Positions 44,032 through 56,267 are shown, counted from the stretch's first letter. The stretch is 64,000 bases of DNA from Glomus cerebriforme (GCA_003550305.1 QKYT01000004.1:78591-142590), one strand, 5' to 3'. The notes: generated by a model from the letters alone, not told the origin. Program-made: numbers and translations.

Positions 44032-47000
44032 TCACTGTTTCTCATTAACCCAATTTTGAATCCACTCTTTAGCTTTTTCGAAAATAATTTTTCTTTTTTC
44101 TTCATTTTCAACCATTTTCTTTAAAGCTTTTTCAGCTTTTTCATAACACATTTCACATTCATCCTTAAAATTTTCAAACATAATAATTTCAAGATAATTC
44201 ATAGAAATATAAGTACTTAATATTTCTTCAATTGCCTTAATCTTTCCAACTTCTTTCTCGACTTCTTGTTTTAAATCATTTAAATCATTTATATAAAAAA
44301 ATTCGTAAAATGATTTATTTGGTAAGAATTTACCATCAAATGATTGTAATCCCAAAAATTCGAATAAATTTTCAATATGTGATTCTTTATGATTAAATTT
44401 GGGTTTATTAATTTCTTGTGGTTTAACATTCATATTGAGGCTCATATCCATCATTACTGGCTGTCGTGTTGCTGCTCGTTTAGATTTTGATGATATTTTT
44501 GATGAAAATAAACCACTAAAATTGCTCATACTTCTACTATTCCAATTCATACTTACCGGGCTTACTACTATTATTCAAATAAATATTATTAATTAGTTAT
44601 TTTTTTAATGTTTTTTTTTAAAAAAAATTGTTTCATTAAAATAAAGTATCTTTTACTTTGGTCATAACTAGCAAAACTTGTAGCAGCAGCAGGAGCATCA
44701 GCACTAACGTAACTTTGTCGTTGGTGAACATTTCTTTTCCGTGCTTTGATAATAACTTCATTAGGTTCAATAGTCCTTTCATCAATTGCAATAAAACTAG
44801 TAAAGTTATATAATATTTATTTGAAAATAAATAAAAATAAAAAATTAAAACTAAATAATAATAATAATAATAATAATAATAATTAACAAACTCATACCTT
44901 GTATGTTTTGAGGCTAAATTAAAGGTTTTACCAAGTTTAATAATATATTCTTTAACCAATGAAGCTGGAATATGTTTACCAGCATTTTTAGGATGATTAT
45001 GAAGAAATGATTTTTCATCATTAAGATCTTGAATAAGTTTTCTTGCCGCTAATCTATGAATCTTTGAACCTTGTAAAGTAATAGGATCTAAAGGAATATC
45101 AAGCTTCATAGGACCGTCTTGAGAAGTAGCTTTTAAGGTAATAACTTTACATGGCTTAATATTTTTTTCCAAAATACAATAAACAATAAAACGAACACCG
45201 GGATAAATTGATGGAATGAAATATGGAGCTTGTTGAACTTTAATATCGGTAAAGATATTACTTGGTGGTGGTGATGGAGGTTCTGTATTATTGCTCATAA
45301 AACTAATAGTAGGTTTATCTTGTATCACTTCTGGCTCCTTTTCTTTAGTTGATTCTTCAATTGATTCTAAGATATCATTATCAATCCAAGTGATTTTATA
45401 ATCTTTGATTGGTGGTTTCAATGCATTTTTCAACATTCCAATAACTTTTTTGTCCATCCTTTCATCATTTGTTACGAATTGAGCATATCCTTTACCAGTA
45501 CGAGCAACAGATTCAACTAAATGATGAGAAACTGCATCACCAATTCCTAGTGAAAAAAGACGTAAATCACCTTTCTTTCTTTCTTCATTTTTACGTACAA
45601 GTTCCACGACTTGATCAACATTCCAAACTTCACCATCCGTAATAAGAAATATAGAAGTTGGCATATCATTTCTTGAATTTTCAAATGCCCATTTTAATGC
45701 CGTAAAAATTTCCGTCCCACCATAGTTTGAAGTCATCGTTTGAGCAAGATTAAGAGCTTTAGATAAGGAACTTTCAGAATAAAGTTGGCTTTCTGGAAAA
45801 AGAGAATCATAACGAGATCCAAAAGAAATTATATTAAAGAAACAATCTTCAGGAATTGAACGTAATAGTAATTCAAGTGCCTGTGCAGCTTTCTTCATAG
45901 GTTTAACAGACATTGAACCAGATCTATCTCATTTACAAGAAAAAAAAAATAAAATAAAGTAAAATTTTTAGTTAATTGAACAAAAGAATTTTTTTATTAT
46001 TATTATACATAATTGAATTATATCATACCTATCGACAACAAAAATTAGTTCAGAAATAGTTGTATTTAAAGCGAATTTTGGAACCAAAGTTAACATAAGA
46101 CAATTAGTTTGTGTTTCAGGATTATACTCCACAAAAGCTCTAAAGAGACATAAAAAAATTTAATTAATAAAAAAATAAAATGAAATAAAAATAATGACAT
46201 AATATATTTACCGTGGTTGATCAAGATCTTTACTTTTAATCACAAGAATAAAATCTTTTTCTAAATAAGTAATTTGCTCGGCTAAAGTGATCTTTGAAAT
46301 TTTAGGATTTTCATCAATATACATTTCAGTAGAAATTTTATGTGAAGGTGATTCAATATTTTGAATAATTGAAGTCATTCTACAAGTAATAGTAAGATCT
46401 AAATAAAAATCAGCCTTATTAGAATAAGATACAGCATCAGCTTTAAGAATTTTTCCATCATTTGATGATGATGATGAAAATCCGTATCTTGGTGCGATAT
46501 GAGTTGGAAGGACGAATCGAATTTTCTCTGATTCAGAATCGTGTTTAAGCTCAGAAACATATGTAATCTTTATTACTATGGTTTGTCCTGATGTAATATT
46601 TCCGACAGAACATTGAAACACGTCTGCAGATTCAGATTCTAACAAGTAAGCGCCGTGTCCTTCCTAATCGATTCATGAAAGAGAAAATTAAATAAATTAA
46701 ATACAAATAAAAAAAGTTATTAAATAAATATTTTACCTCGATTGCTTTAGTGTATTCTTCTGCAGCTTTCTTTGCTTCTTTTACAACACCTTTTACTTTT
46801 CTTTGTCCGTCAATTTCTGCTTCAAATCCGCAGACTGCTGCGGCTTCATGAATAGGAAACTTGTATAGAGCTTCAATAGGGGTTTTTTCAACATTTTTGT
46901 AAGTCTGACTTATAGTAACTTTTATAAATAAAAAGAAAAAAAAAAGGAAAAAAAAAAAAAGTTTAAATATTAAATATAAAAAATTGTATTATTTGTGTAT

Positions 47001-47209
47001 AAATTGACCAAGTCAACGAACCTTCAGTTATCATGTCAACGACTAAATAAAATTCCAAATATGGCAGTTTATAATAGTTAATTTGTTGGATAGTGTTTAA
47101 GAATATTCAAGTTATCAATAAACTTACCATTAGCTTCAACGACAACATTTTGTAAAGGAATTGATGTTTCTTTTTCCTTAATTACATAAATCAGGCCGTA
47201 AATTTGCAT
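44032..47209 (-). CDS. VIT / von Willebrand factor A domain protein
   Basis: The minus-strand exon model is 47209-47128, 46918-46737, 46663-46212, 46139-46029, 45923-44898, 44796-44657 and 44567-44032, giving 842 residues. Residues about 1-145 form a VIT domain (IYGLIYVIKEKETSIPL, YKFPIHEAAAVCGFEAEIDG, SVGNITSGQTIVIKITYV). The vWA domain begins at about 268 with the MIDAS motif DRSGSMS (D275, S277, S279). It continues with the MIDAS Thr in GGTEIFTAL and the acidic turn ITDGEVWN, so metal binding looks intact. A Pro-rich linker (EPPSPPPSN) and a C-terminal helical region (LGLQSFDGKF..., Lys/Glu-rich) follow, as in ITIH/PARP4-like and fungal VIT-vWA proteins. No signal peptide is seen, so it is probably cytoplasmic and a binding scaffold. 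The final acceptor could also be three bases later (44564). Intron 5 holds an AAT microsatellite. Confidence 0.8.
44860..44883. repeat. (AAT)n microsatellite in vWA intron 5
   Basis: A run of eight AAT units lies inside the intron between 44797 and 44897. The reading frame of the flanking exons is unaffected. Confidence 0.8.
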
Positions 47210-47267
47210 CTTGAGAATAAATATGAATAGGGTGAGGCATTTTGTTCGTGTGAGAAAAAGGTGTTCA

Positions 47268-47274
47268 TTTTATA
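47268..47274 (-). promoter_or_regulatory. TATA-like motif upstream of vWA gene
   Basis: On the minus strand TATAAAA lies about 60 bases before the start codon at 47209. The assignment is by position and sequence only. Confidence 0.4.
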
Positions 47275-47699
47275 TCTATTCCGGAAATAAATCTCCAAAT
47301 CTCCTATTGATAAACAACAGATTGATTAAGTTTATGGCTACGCTAAATCACCTGATCCTAAATGTAACTAATCCAAATTGGTCATTAGTGATACTAGAAA
47401 TCTGGTTGGTCGATTTGGTCGATAATATAAATTACAACTTTCTTGATTTTATTGATATGCCACGCCGGAAAAAAAAATTATAAATCTTTCACGCAGATAT
47501 TTGGCGATACATGTTTCTCGAAGTAAGTTGTAACGTTACGTGACGCATATTAACCGAATGATACACCTCGGCTAAGGCTTATAAATTTCAACATGGATAA
47601 AGCATATCTTACATTCATGACAATAAATAAATAATTTTTTATAAATAATAATTATAAAAGATAAGCTAATTAAAACTAATCCTAAAAAAAATTCTAAAA

Positions 47700-48568
47700 T
47701 TAATCTATTTTATCCATTCAAATTCTTCGAAACGATCGCCATAATCTCTTCATAGTCATTATAATCAATGTCATATTTTTTAATTATTCCTTTCTCTTTA
47801 TATTTTTTAATTAAATCAAACAATTTCTTATTTCCATGTTTATAGAAGTGTCCATTGGAATAAACTGTAATAACATGGGGTGTCTATCATGCCAATCATC
47901 AAAAAACGATTTTAATGATTTTAAAAATTTTCTAATTCCATCAAAAAAATATACACATAATTCAAACTTAAATTTGGATGGTGTTAATGTTTTGAATAAA
48001 TTACTTAGATAATCTTCTTTATCCCTATTTTTATAATCAATCCATTTAAATAATGACAATTGATTAATAACTTTTGCAACTCAGAAATATTTTCTTTTAA
48101 TGTTCCTACTGATATTAGCATCACATTGAAGGAATTTAAGTTGTATTTTGTCGCTAAATGGTCGCGAAATAAAGAGATGAGTAAGCCTTGTTTCTCTATT
48201 AATGAAATTTCATTTCTTATAATATCAATTTCTGTCCCATTAGAATAATTTTTTTATAGTAGAAATTAATCTTTCTAAATGAAATGTATTTAGATATCTG
48301 CAGAATCTAATATAATTAAATAAAGGTTGTCGGTATTGTAATAGGTTGTTGATTCCTTGTCTTTCTATGATCTCATCTGGTAAATGTGATATTATTACGT
48401 TAAATACTTCCATTTCTTCTCTCCTAAATTTTCCAAGGATTCCTCCATAAAAAAAGTACTGCCATTTCAACCAAGTTCTATTGACTAATAGACACGAATG
48501 AAGCGGATTTTCTATCATATTGCAACTCTTCCAATATCAAAAAAGTACGTCTTCGTTTAGCATTGACA
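47700..48568 (-). pseudogene. F-box-like gene with internal deletion and frameshifts
   Basis: The minus strand begins MSMLNEDVLF at 48568, is stopped, and resumes in another frame as NPLHSCLLVNRTWLKWQYFF to LFNYIRFCRYLNTFHLERLI (48518-48240). After a large missing central part it continues with the C-terminal segment (48059-47811, ending LLQFIPMDTSINMEIRNCLI) and FDLIKKYKEKGIIKKYDIDY near 47820-47760. The order matches the F-box family, but with about 870 bases instead of about 1500 most of the leucine-rich region is gone. It is a decayed copy. Confidence 0.75.
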
Positions 48569-48569
48569 T

Positions 48570-50600
48570 TTTGTATTTTTTTAGCAAAAGATAGGATGTA
48601 TTTTTTCTCTTTAAAAAAAGATCAAAGTGAAATAAAAAATTATATATTTAAATAAATAAATAAATATATATATATTTTTGAAAAAGGAACAAAAAATTGT
48701 CAATATTTATAACGAACACAAAGATGTCGCAGATGTGATTGACATGATGATCACAATTTGATAATAATCTAGTGTAAATTTAAGAAAAAAAAAGAAATAA
48801 TAAGCTGCTTGTATTTTTTTTTTGTATTTGATATTAAAATAAGATCACTTAAACAATGAATAGAATTAAGTTAGACGTTAATATATATAAATACCAGTTT
48901 TAAGTTAAGATTTTGATTTAACACCTCAATAAACGAAGTAAGTTTTTGCCAATAAAAGTTAACCCGAAATAAACCCGTAGCTATCTTGGGCTAGGCTTAG
49001 CTAGTTCATAACAAAAATCGTTAACAAACGTCCCGAATTGGAAGTTATTTAATGAAAATTAGGGTCCCTTAACAATATACCACACGATTTTTAAATAAGA
49101 TTCTTTCGTATACTTTTGTTTATTCTGTTTCTAGGATTATGGTGCCAAGTTTTTTTGTTTTGCTTGGATAGGCAATCAAAAGTCCAAAAATATTAATGTT
49201 TTCTCATTTTCAACAATTATCACTCATCATTAGATACTATTAGATGTTCTTCAAAGTTCCAACTCACTTAACATTCTTACTTTTTCTTCATCACAATAAA
49301 AATAATACTTTCTATCCAAAATCCGCTATAAACGGTCACATTGGACTCTCAAAATTTGTGATACGTGACTAATATAGTTAGTAAAATGTTTGCAAATTCT
49401 AAATAAAGTGAGCTTGTTTTTTAAAGTATGAATTCCGAATCCATATTCTTCCCTATTATAAAGATAAATTTATTTCGTATAGCTTTAAAGACAATATTAT
49501 TCAAATACGTTGAAGCATGTAAATAATGCATTTGCAAACGTAAACAAGGTGTTTTATGAAATATTTCCGGTAAATATAAAATAATTTATTTTCTTTCATT
49601 AGTAAATAATAAATTTTTAGAACTGATCTTTAAGGTTCTTCGTGCGACACAATTTCCTAGCACAAACATGTTATACATATTACACGTGTTGGCATTTAGC
49701 CATGGAACCCTGCTAATATAAAAGCCCCGCCAAGTAAATTGTGAAGTAAGAAATACATATAATACGCAGCTCTTTGATTTTTTTTTATTTTGAAGATGCC
49801 ATAGTTGATAGTTCCTATTTTTTTTTTTAATTTATTCAAATCTTGATCATTAGATTGTAGCTCATATTGACCAATAATCAACTGATCAACTCTATCACCT
49901 GTTTGGTTAGTAAACAAAAAAATCAGTTGATCAATCGAAACTTAAACCGGTTAGACTTTCGGACATCGGTATGAATTTAACCAGATATGTGTAAAGTTTA
50001 TTTTAGTAAAACCTAACCACATTAAAAAAGAAGGATTACTAATATATGAATCATGTCATTTAATATTTTTTTTTTCATTTTCAATGAAAAGCGCCATAAT
50101 GGAAGGAAAATATCGGTCATTTTCTCCGATACATATTATCTGAGAAATAAACTCGGAAATATCCGCGATAAATTAAAAGTTTATTTGTTTGTTATTGTTG
50201 ATCCTAATTTACGCGCTGAATATTATTCATGATGTAAGAATGAAATTAGGAAATTTTCGGCTAGTATTATTACCTAATTGCTATACTGTATGTATCTTCT
50301 ATTTGTCAATCGTGTAACAAACATGCAAAATATTTTTATTTCACTATTATAGTTAAAATTATTACGATTGGTACAGTGCGATCCAATGATCCAATGAGCG
50401 ATTGGATCCATTGTCCATTGTCTAATCCATTCAACCTTATCATGAATAAAAAAAATTAATAATTCAAAATTCGAGATATTGGATTTCCATGGCATTTAGA
50501 TCAAATTTTTCTCGGAAGAGCTGATTACAATTCTTTCAACATTACTAAATATGATTTTGCATTCACCCGAAACAAATCATAATGATCCATTACCCCTTAA
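48570..50600. other. Intergenic region without a supported gene
   Basis: The region is AT-rich and probably holds the promoter of the acyl-CoA synthetase near its end. The frames at 49696-49917 and 50274-50495 (minus) have no motif and look like chance. The phrase ccaatgatccaatgagcgattggatccattgtccattg near 50393-50420 is a short cluster of attgg/ccaat repeats. Confidence 0.4.
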
Positions 50601-50611
50601 ATAAGACAAAT

Positions 50612-50689
50612 TATATAAAGAGCTTTTTTTTTTAAAAAAAAAAATAGCAAAAATTTAAAATCGCTTTTTTTTTTAAAAAAAAAAAAAAA
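50612..50689 (+). promoter_or_regulatory. TATA box and two T10A11-15 tracts before acyl-CoA synthetase
   Basis: TATATAAAG lies at 50612-50620. T10A11 (50624-50644) and T10A15 (50665-50689) tracts follow, the last ending ten bases before the ATG at 50700. These self-complementary poly(dT)-poly(dA) tracts resemble the one before the F-box gene at 25001. Confidence 0.45.
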
Positions 50690-50699
50690 CTCTTTGAAT

Positions 50700-52531
50700 A
50701 TGATTTTTAATACAACAAATATTGAAATTCCTGCAAAAGGAATTTACCAAAGTTCAATAAATGATGCAAATAACAAAGCAACTTTTATTGACGGTACAAC
50801 TGGCAAAAGATTAACTTTCGATGAATTACAAAGTTACTCAAAGAAATTTGCAGCTGGATTAATTGATGAAGCAGGATTTAAACGTGATGATGTTTTAGCA
50901 ATTTATTCTTTTAATCAGGTATGAAAATGTCATTACTGTTAAAGGATATTAATGATAAGTATTTAACCTCACATTTACGTTTAGATTGATTATCCGATTG
51001 TTTTATTTGGTGCGATTGCAGCAGGAGGAAAAGTGACTTTTGTTAATCCAGCATATACTTCTGGAGAACTTNCTCATCAATTAAGNGATTCAAAAGCAAA
51101 ATATATTGTTGTATTTCCATCACTTCTCTCAAAAGCGATTGAAGCAGCGGCTACAGTAAATATTTCTAAATCAAATATATTTTTACTTGGAAATGAAGAA
51201 ATTGATGGATTTAAACCTTATTCTTCTCTCATTTCTGAAAGGGAAGCAACNCCNGTTGAATATTCANCAAAAGAAGCAGAATTAACTACAGCATATCTAT
51301 GTTATAGTTCTGGTACTACCGGNTTGAGTAAAGGAGTTGAACTAACTCATTCTAATATCGTTTCCAATTTGGCTCAAATTAGTTATAATATTGACGATAT
51401 TGATATGGATACTACTGCTATTAGTGTATCACCTTTATTTCATCTTTATGGAATAATCATTCTCATTCATTTAACCCTTCTTAAAGGAGCATCAATTGTT
51501 ATACTACCAAATTTTGATTTTGATTTGTCAACATTTTGTAAAACCATTCAAGATTATAAAGTTAATGTAATTCACATTATACCCTCAATTATGTTATCAT
51601 TAGTTAAAAATCCAAATCCAGAAAAATATGANTTATCAAGTTTACGATNATGCATAAGTNCTGCTGCTCCTTTAAGTAGGAATTTAGCCGACAAATTTAC
51701 TAAAAAGTATAGTATACAAATTAAACAATGCTATGGTTCAACTGAAACTTGTGTTATTCATTTTATTAAAAATGCTAATGATACTCCTGCCGAATCTGTC
51801 GGGAAACTTATTCCGAATNTTGANTGTAAGATTNTTTCTGAAGAAGGAAAAGAACTTGGATATAATCAATCTGGTGAACTTTGCATTCGTGGTCCAAATA
51901 TAATGAAAGGTTATCTTAATAATAAAGAAGNAACAGATGCATGTTTTGATAANGAAGNATGGTTTCACACTGGTGATATGGCAAAAGTTGACAAATTTGG
52001 TGAGNGATTACTATTTNCAATATATATTTATTTCTAAACAGCATTCTAATTCTTTTTTCATAATAGGAAATTTTTATATTATTGATCGATACAAAGATTT
52101 GATTAAATACAAGGTAAATAAAATATTTTGATTGATTCATACAGTGCTTATATACGTAAAAATTTAATTTACTTAAATCTCAAATTGTTTTATAGGGNTT
52201 TCAAGTTTCACCAACCGAATTGGAGTCAATCTTAATTAATCATCAATCAGTTGAAGATGCAGCTGTAATTGGTATTTACGCTGAACAAGAAGAGACCGAA
52301 TGTCCGGTTGCTTATGTTTCATTAAAACAAAATATTCCTAGATCAGATCAATTAAAACAAAAGATCAAAAATTTCGTTGCTCGAAGAGTTGCTCCTTATA
52401 AAAGATTAAGTGGTGGTATTTTATTTATTGATAAAATTCCTAAAAACCCCACTGGTAAAATTCTTAGAAAACAATTAAAAGATAGAGTCAAAACTGAACA
52501 TCCTTATTATTGTGGAAAGCAATATGATTAA
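50700..52531 (+). CDS. Acyl-CoA synthetase / 4-coumarate-CoA ligase-like enzyme (copy 1)
   Basis: The exon model is 50700-50918, 50985-51999, 52067-52113 and 52196-52531, giving 538 residues, the normal length for the ANL adenylating family. It has the AMP-binding P-loop [16 protein letters not shown] (about 180-195; the x is an ambiguous base), the YGSTET motif (about 323), [26 protein letters not shown] (about 401-409), the hinge [18 protein letters not shown] split by intron 3, and the C-terminal lysine motif [14 protein letters not shown]. It should activate a carboxylic acid with ATP to an acyl-AMP and then form the CoA thioester; the substrate cannot be read from sequence. The C-terminus YYCGKQYD is not a classical PTS1. 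Eighteen single N bases make several residues undefined. Confidence 0.85.
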
Positions 52532-53055
52532 GTAGCTTCTTGCTTTTACTTATTATTTAATATCATATATAATTTTATATTATCACTTAAATTGTAAAAT
52601 TATGATTAATTACTGACAAAATAGACAAAATATCATTTTAAAAAATATTCTTTATTAAAAATAAATTAATTAAAAAATTTATTAAAAAAATCAAACGTGT
52701 CGCTTAGATAAAATTAAATCTAACAGAATTTCTCAAATCCTATCATCGAATATGATATAGATTGAGATACTTTAAAAAATAAAATTTGTGAAACAACTAT
52801 AATTTTTTAACGTCCGATCATATTTATTTCTGTAGAAAATGTTAGTTACCATTGACAATATTTTATTCATTTCTTATTACTTTCTGTAATATTCTGGACA
52901 ATCAATATTATATAACCAAATATTAATCCTTAAAAAAAAAAAAAAATTTCCTTGTGAAAATATATTCAAATGTTTGGTTATTATAATTTTACATTACATT
53001 TACCAGGAGGAAATGTATTCTAATTATGGCATATAAACTCTATATAATGAGAAAC
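52532..53055. other. Spacer after acyl-CoA synthetase copy 1
   Basis: This AT-rich spacer does not match the sequence downstream of copy 2. No gene is seen. Confidence 0.5.
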
Positions 53056-53060
53056 GGTAC

Positions 53061-53513
53061 GTTTCAGCGAAAGCCATTTAACCGATAGGACATTTTGTCG
53101 AGTCTATTTTACCGAATGGCCTTTTTGCCGAAAGGATATTTTACTCACTGAAAAATAATGTCTATTTTTTTCAATTGTTTAATAATAAAAATTTGAATAA
53201 TGAGTGAATTTATTATACTTGAAATAATAATTATAGTTATTTATAATGTGTTTTTTTAATGTACTGCATCTGTAGTTTGAATTTTATACAAAGAGAATGC
53301 AAAAATTAAATATTTTTAAAATAAAATTCAAATTATTTTTTTAAAAATATAATTATGAAATTTTGATTACTGAATGACAGTATAGGTACTCGTATAAATT
53401 ATGGTAAAATTTTATATCTAAAAGTATAAGGATGCATAATTTCATTTAACATTTCGATAAATATCCTTTCGGCAAAAAGGTCATTCAACAAAGTTAGTGT
53501 CTTTCGGTGAAAC
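53061..53513. mobile_element. Inverted-repeat element (ccgaaagg/ccgaatgg type) between the ligase copies
   Basis: The outer ends gtttcagcgaaag (53061-53073) and ctttcggtgaaac (53501-53513) are inverted repeats with one mismatch. Inner arms gaatggcctttttgccgaaa (with ggatatt following) at 53114-53142 and atatcctttcggcaaaaagg (with tcattc following) at 53461-53486 pair almost perfectly. The phrases accgaatgg, accgatagg and gccgaaagg recur. There is no transposase frame; the 60-codon minus-strand frame is a shadow. It is probably a non-autonomous fold-back element. Confidence 0.65.
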
Positions 53514-53770
53514 AGGATTTTGTTTGTCACATCTAAACCGGATTCAGATTTTGGGCAAATTGGAAGTTTCTTATTTTTCATTTAAACTATGTAAATTAGA
53601 AATTACCATTGTACATTGTTTTTTTTACCTTTTTTATACAATCGTTCCCGCCTACAGTTTATCGAATTTTTTATAGTAAATTGTCATTGTTATATTATTA
53701 CAATTCCTATTAAATCAATTAAGCGGAAAAGTGTTCAATAAACTCCTGTTTGAACTATATATCAAATAAT

Positions 53771-53785
53771 TATATAAATATAAAG
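53771..53785 (+). promoter_or_regulatory. TATA-like motif before ligase copy 2
   Basis: TATATAAATATAAAG lies about 55 bases before the ATG at 53835. Apart from the short bases next to the ATG, this upstream region differs from that of copy 1. Confidence 0.4.
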
Positions 53786-53834
53786 TAATTCCGTTCCTTT
53801 TTTCTTTTTTCTTTTAAAAAAAAAAAATTTGAAT

Positions 53835-55654
53835 ATGATTTTTAATACAACAAATATTGAAATTCCTGCAAAAGGAATTTACCAAAGTTCAATAAATGAT
53901 GCAAATAACAAAGCAACTTTTATTGACGGTACAACTGGCAAAAGATTAACTTTCGATGAATTACAAAGTTAAAGAAATTTGCAGCTGGATTAATTGATGA
54001 AGCAGGATTTAAACGTGATGATGTTTTAGCAATTTATTCTTTTAATCAGGTATGAAAATGTCATTACTGTTAAAGGATATTAATGATAAGTATTTAACCT
54101 CACATTTACGTTTAGATTGATTATCCGATTGTTTTATTTGGTGCGATTGCAGCAGGAGGAAAAGTGACTTTTGTTAATCCAGCATATACTTCTGGAGAAC
54201 TTNCTCATCAATTAAGNGATTCAAAAGCAAAATATATTGTTGTATTTCCATCACTTCTCTCAAAAGCGATTGAAGCAGCGGCTACAGTAAATATTTCTAA
54301 ATCAAATATATTTTTACTTGGAAATGAAGAAATTGATGGATTTAAACCTTATTCTTCTCTCATTTCTGAAAGGGAAGCAACCCCAGTTGAATATTCACCA
54401 AAAGAAGCAGAATTAACTACAGCATATCTATGTTATAGTTCTGGTACTACCGGTTTGAGTAAAGGAGTTGAACTAACTCATTCTAATATCGTTTCCAATT
54501 TGGCTCAAATTAGTTATAATATTGACGATATTGATATGAATACTACTGTTATTAGTGTATCACCTTTCTTTCATCTTTATGGAATAATCATTCTCATTCA
54601 TTTAACCCTTCTTAAAGGAGCATCAATTGTTATACTACCAAATTTTGATTTTGATTTGTCAACATTTTGTAAAACCATTCAAGATTATAAAGTTAATGTA
54701 ATTCACATTATACCCTCAATTATGTTATCATTAGTTAAAAATCCAAATCCAGAAAAATATGANNNNNNNNNNNNNNNNNNNNNNNNNNNNNNNNNNNNNN
54801 NNNNNNNNNNNNNNNNNNNNNNNNNNNNNNNNNNNNNNNNNNNNNNNNNNNNNNNNNNNNNNNNNNNNNNNNNNNNNNNNNNNNNNNNNNNNNNNNNNNN
54901 NNNNNNNNNNNNNNNNNNNNNNNNNNNNNNNNNNNNNNNNNNNNNNNNNNNNNNNNNNNNNNNNNNNNNNNNNNNNNNNNNNNNNNNNNNNNNNNNNNNN
55001 NNNNNNNNNNNNNNNNNNNNNNNNNNNNNNNNNNNNNNNNNNNNNNNNNNNNNNNNNNNNNNNNNNNNNNNNNNNNNNNNNNNNNNNNNNNNNNNNNNNN
55101 NNNNNNNNNNNNNNNNNNNNNNNNNNNNNNNNNNNNNNNNNNNNNNNNNNNNNNNNNNNNNNNNNNNNNNNNNNNNNTTTTCATAATAGGAAATTTTTAT
55201 ATTATTGATCGATACAAAGATTTGATTAAATACAAGGTAAATAAAATATTTTGATTGATTCATACAGTACTTATATACGTAAAAATTTAATTTACTTAAA
55301 TCTCAAATTGTTTTATAGGGNTTTCAAGTTTCACCAACCGAATTGGANTCAATCTTAATTAATCATCAATCAGTTGAAGATGCAGCTGTAATTGGTATTT
55401 ACGCTGAACAAGAAGAGACCGAATGTCCGGTTGCTTATGTTTCATTAAAACAAAATATTCCTAGATCTGATCAATTAAAACAAAAGATCAAAGATTTCGT
55501 TGCTCGAAGAGTCGTTCCTTATAAAAGATTAAGTGGTGGTATTTTATTTATTGATAAAATTCCCAAAAACCCCTCTGGTAAAATTCTTAGAAAACAATTA
55601 AAAGATAGGGTCAAGACTGAACATCCTTATTATTGTGGAAAGCAATATGATTAA
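53835..55654 (+). pseudogene. Acyl-CoA synthetase / 4CL-like, copy 2, broken in exon 1 and interrupted by a gap
   Basis: The same four-exon structure as the gene at 50700 is present: exon 1 53835-54049, exon 2 from 54116 into the gap, exon 3 about 55190-55236, exon 4 55319-55654. Identity is very high through exons and introns and stops within about 10 bases of the start and directly at the stop codon. Exon 1 lacks four bases (CTCA after 53970) compared with copy 1, which creates TAA at 53970-53972 and a frameshift, so the copy is predicted to be non-functional unless this is an assembly error. Differences elsewhere are mostly conservative (Asp/Asn and Ala/Val near 54540-54550, Leu/Phe near 54566, Asn/Asp, Ala/Val and Thr/Ser in exon 4). 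The P-loop is fully resolved here as SSGTTGLSKG. Confidence 0.7.
54763..55177. other. Assembly gap (415 N)
   Basis: A run of N replaces the end of exon 2 of ligase copy 2. The matching part of copy 1 (about 51632-52054) is 423 bases, so the gap size is consistent with a normal gene inside it. Confidence 0.98.
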
Positions 55655-56262
55655 TTTATTTATTTCTCATTTTTACTATATATAACTTTATTAAACTAAA
55701 TTATTATCAATATGTAATAAATTTTATTATTTTATTATAACAAATAATGCAACGAACAATTGGCAAAAATTATCGTCGCGCACTAACAAATATCAAAAAT
55801 GGGCATAACATTTAATACCAAAATTTCTTTTTTAATAGAACTACTGCCAATCTTTAAAAAATTTTGATATGTTGGCCGCCAGCTTTAATAAAACATTTTG
55901 TTCCTGATCTCAAATAGTTGAGATTGTTATGTAATTGTTATAAGGAAGATAAGAGAGCTGAATAATAAGTTTGATATGTTTGTTTCAAACAGATTTTATC
56001 CACAATTGTCTCCCCATAATAACAATTGACAACGGTCATTTAATGAAACCTTTTTTTTGCCTATGAGATTTATTAATTTGAAAAAAAATAGTTTACTATA
56101 CGTCTAAATGATTGTGCTAGAATTATATATATTATAATTTTCTTCTTAATAAAACTGGAATGATTAATCTTTTTAATTATTTATTTTGGATATAACCATT
56201 TAATATATCAATTTTTATTTTAATTACATATATTTTAATATTTCAGGAGTTTATATAGTTAC
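55655..56262. other. Spacer between ligase copy 2 and the NMA111-like gene
   Basis: The spacer lies between convergent gene ends. No gene, RNA or element is supported. Confidence 0.5.
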
Positions 56263-56267
56263 CAAAT

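Noticed and set aside
53835..55654. Ligase copy 2 as a retrocopy
   Set aside because: Introns 1 and 3 are retained at the same positions and no poly(A) tail follows the stop.
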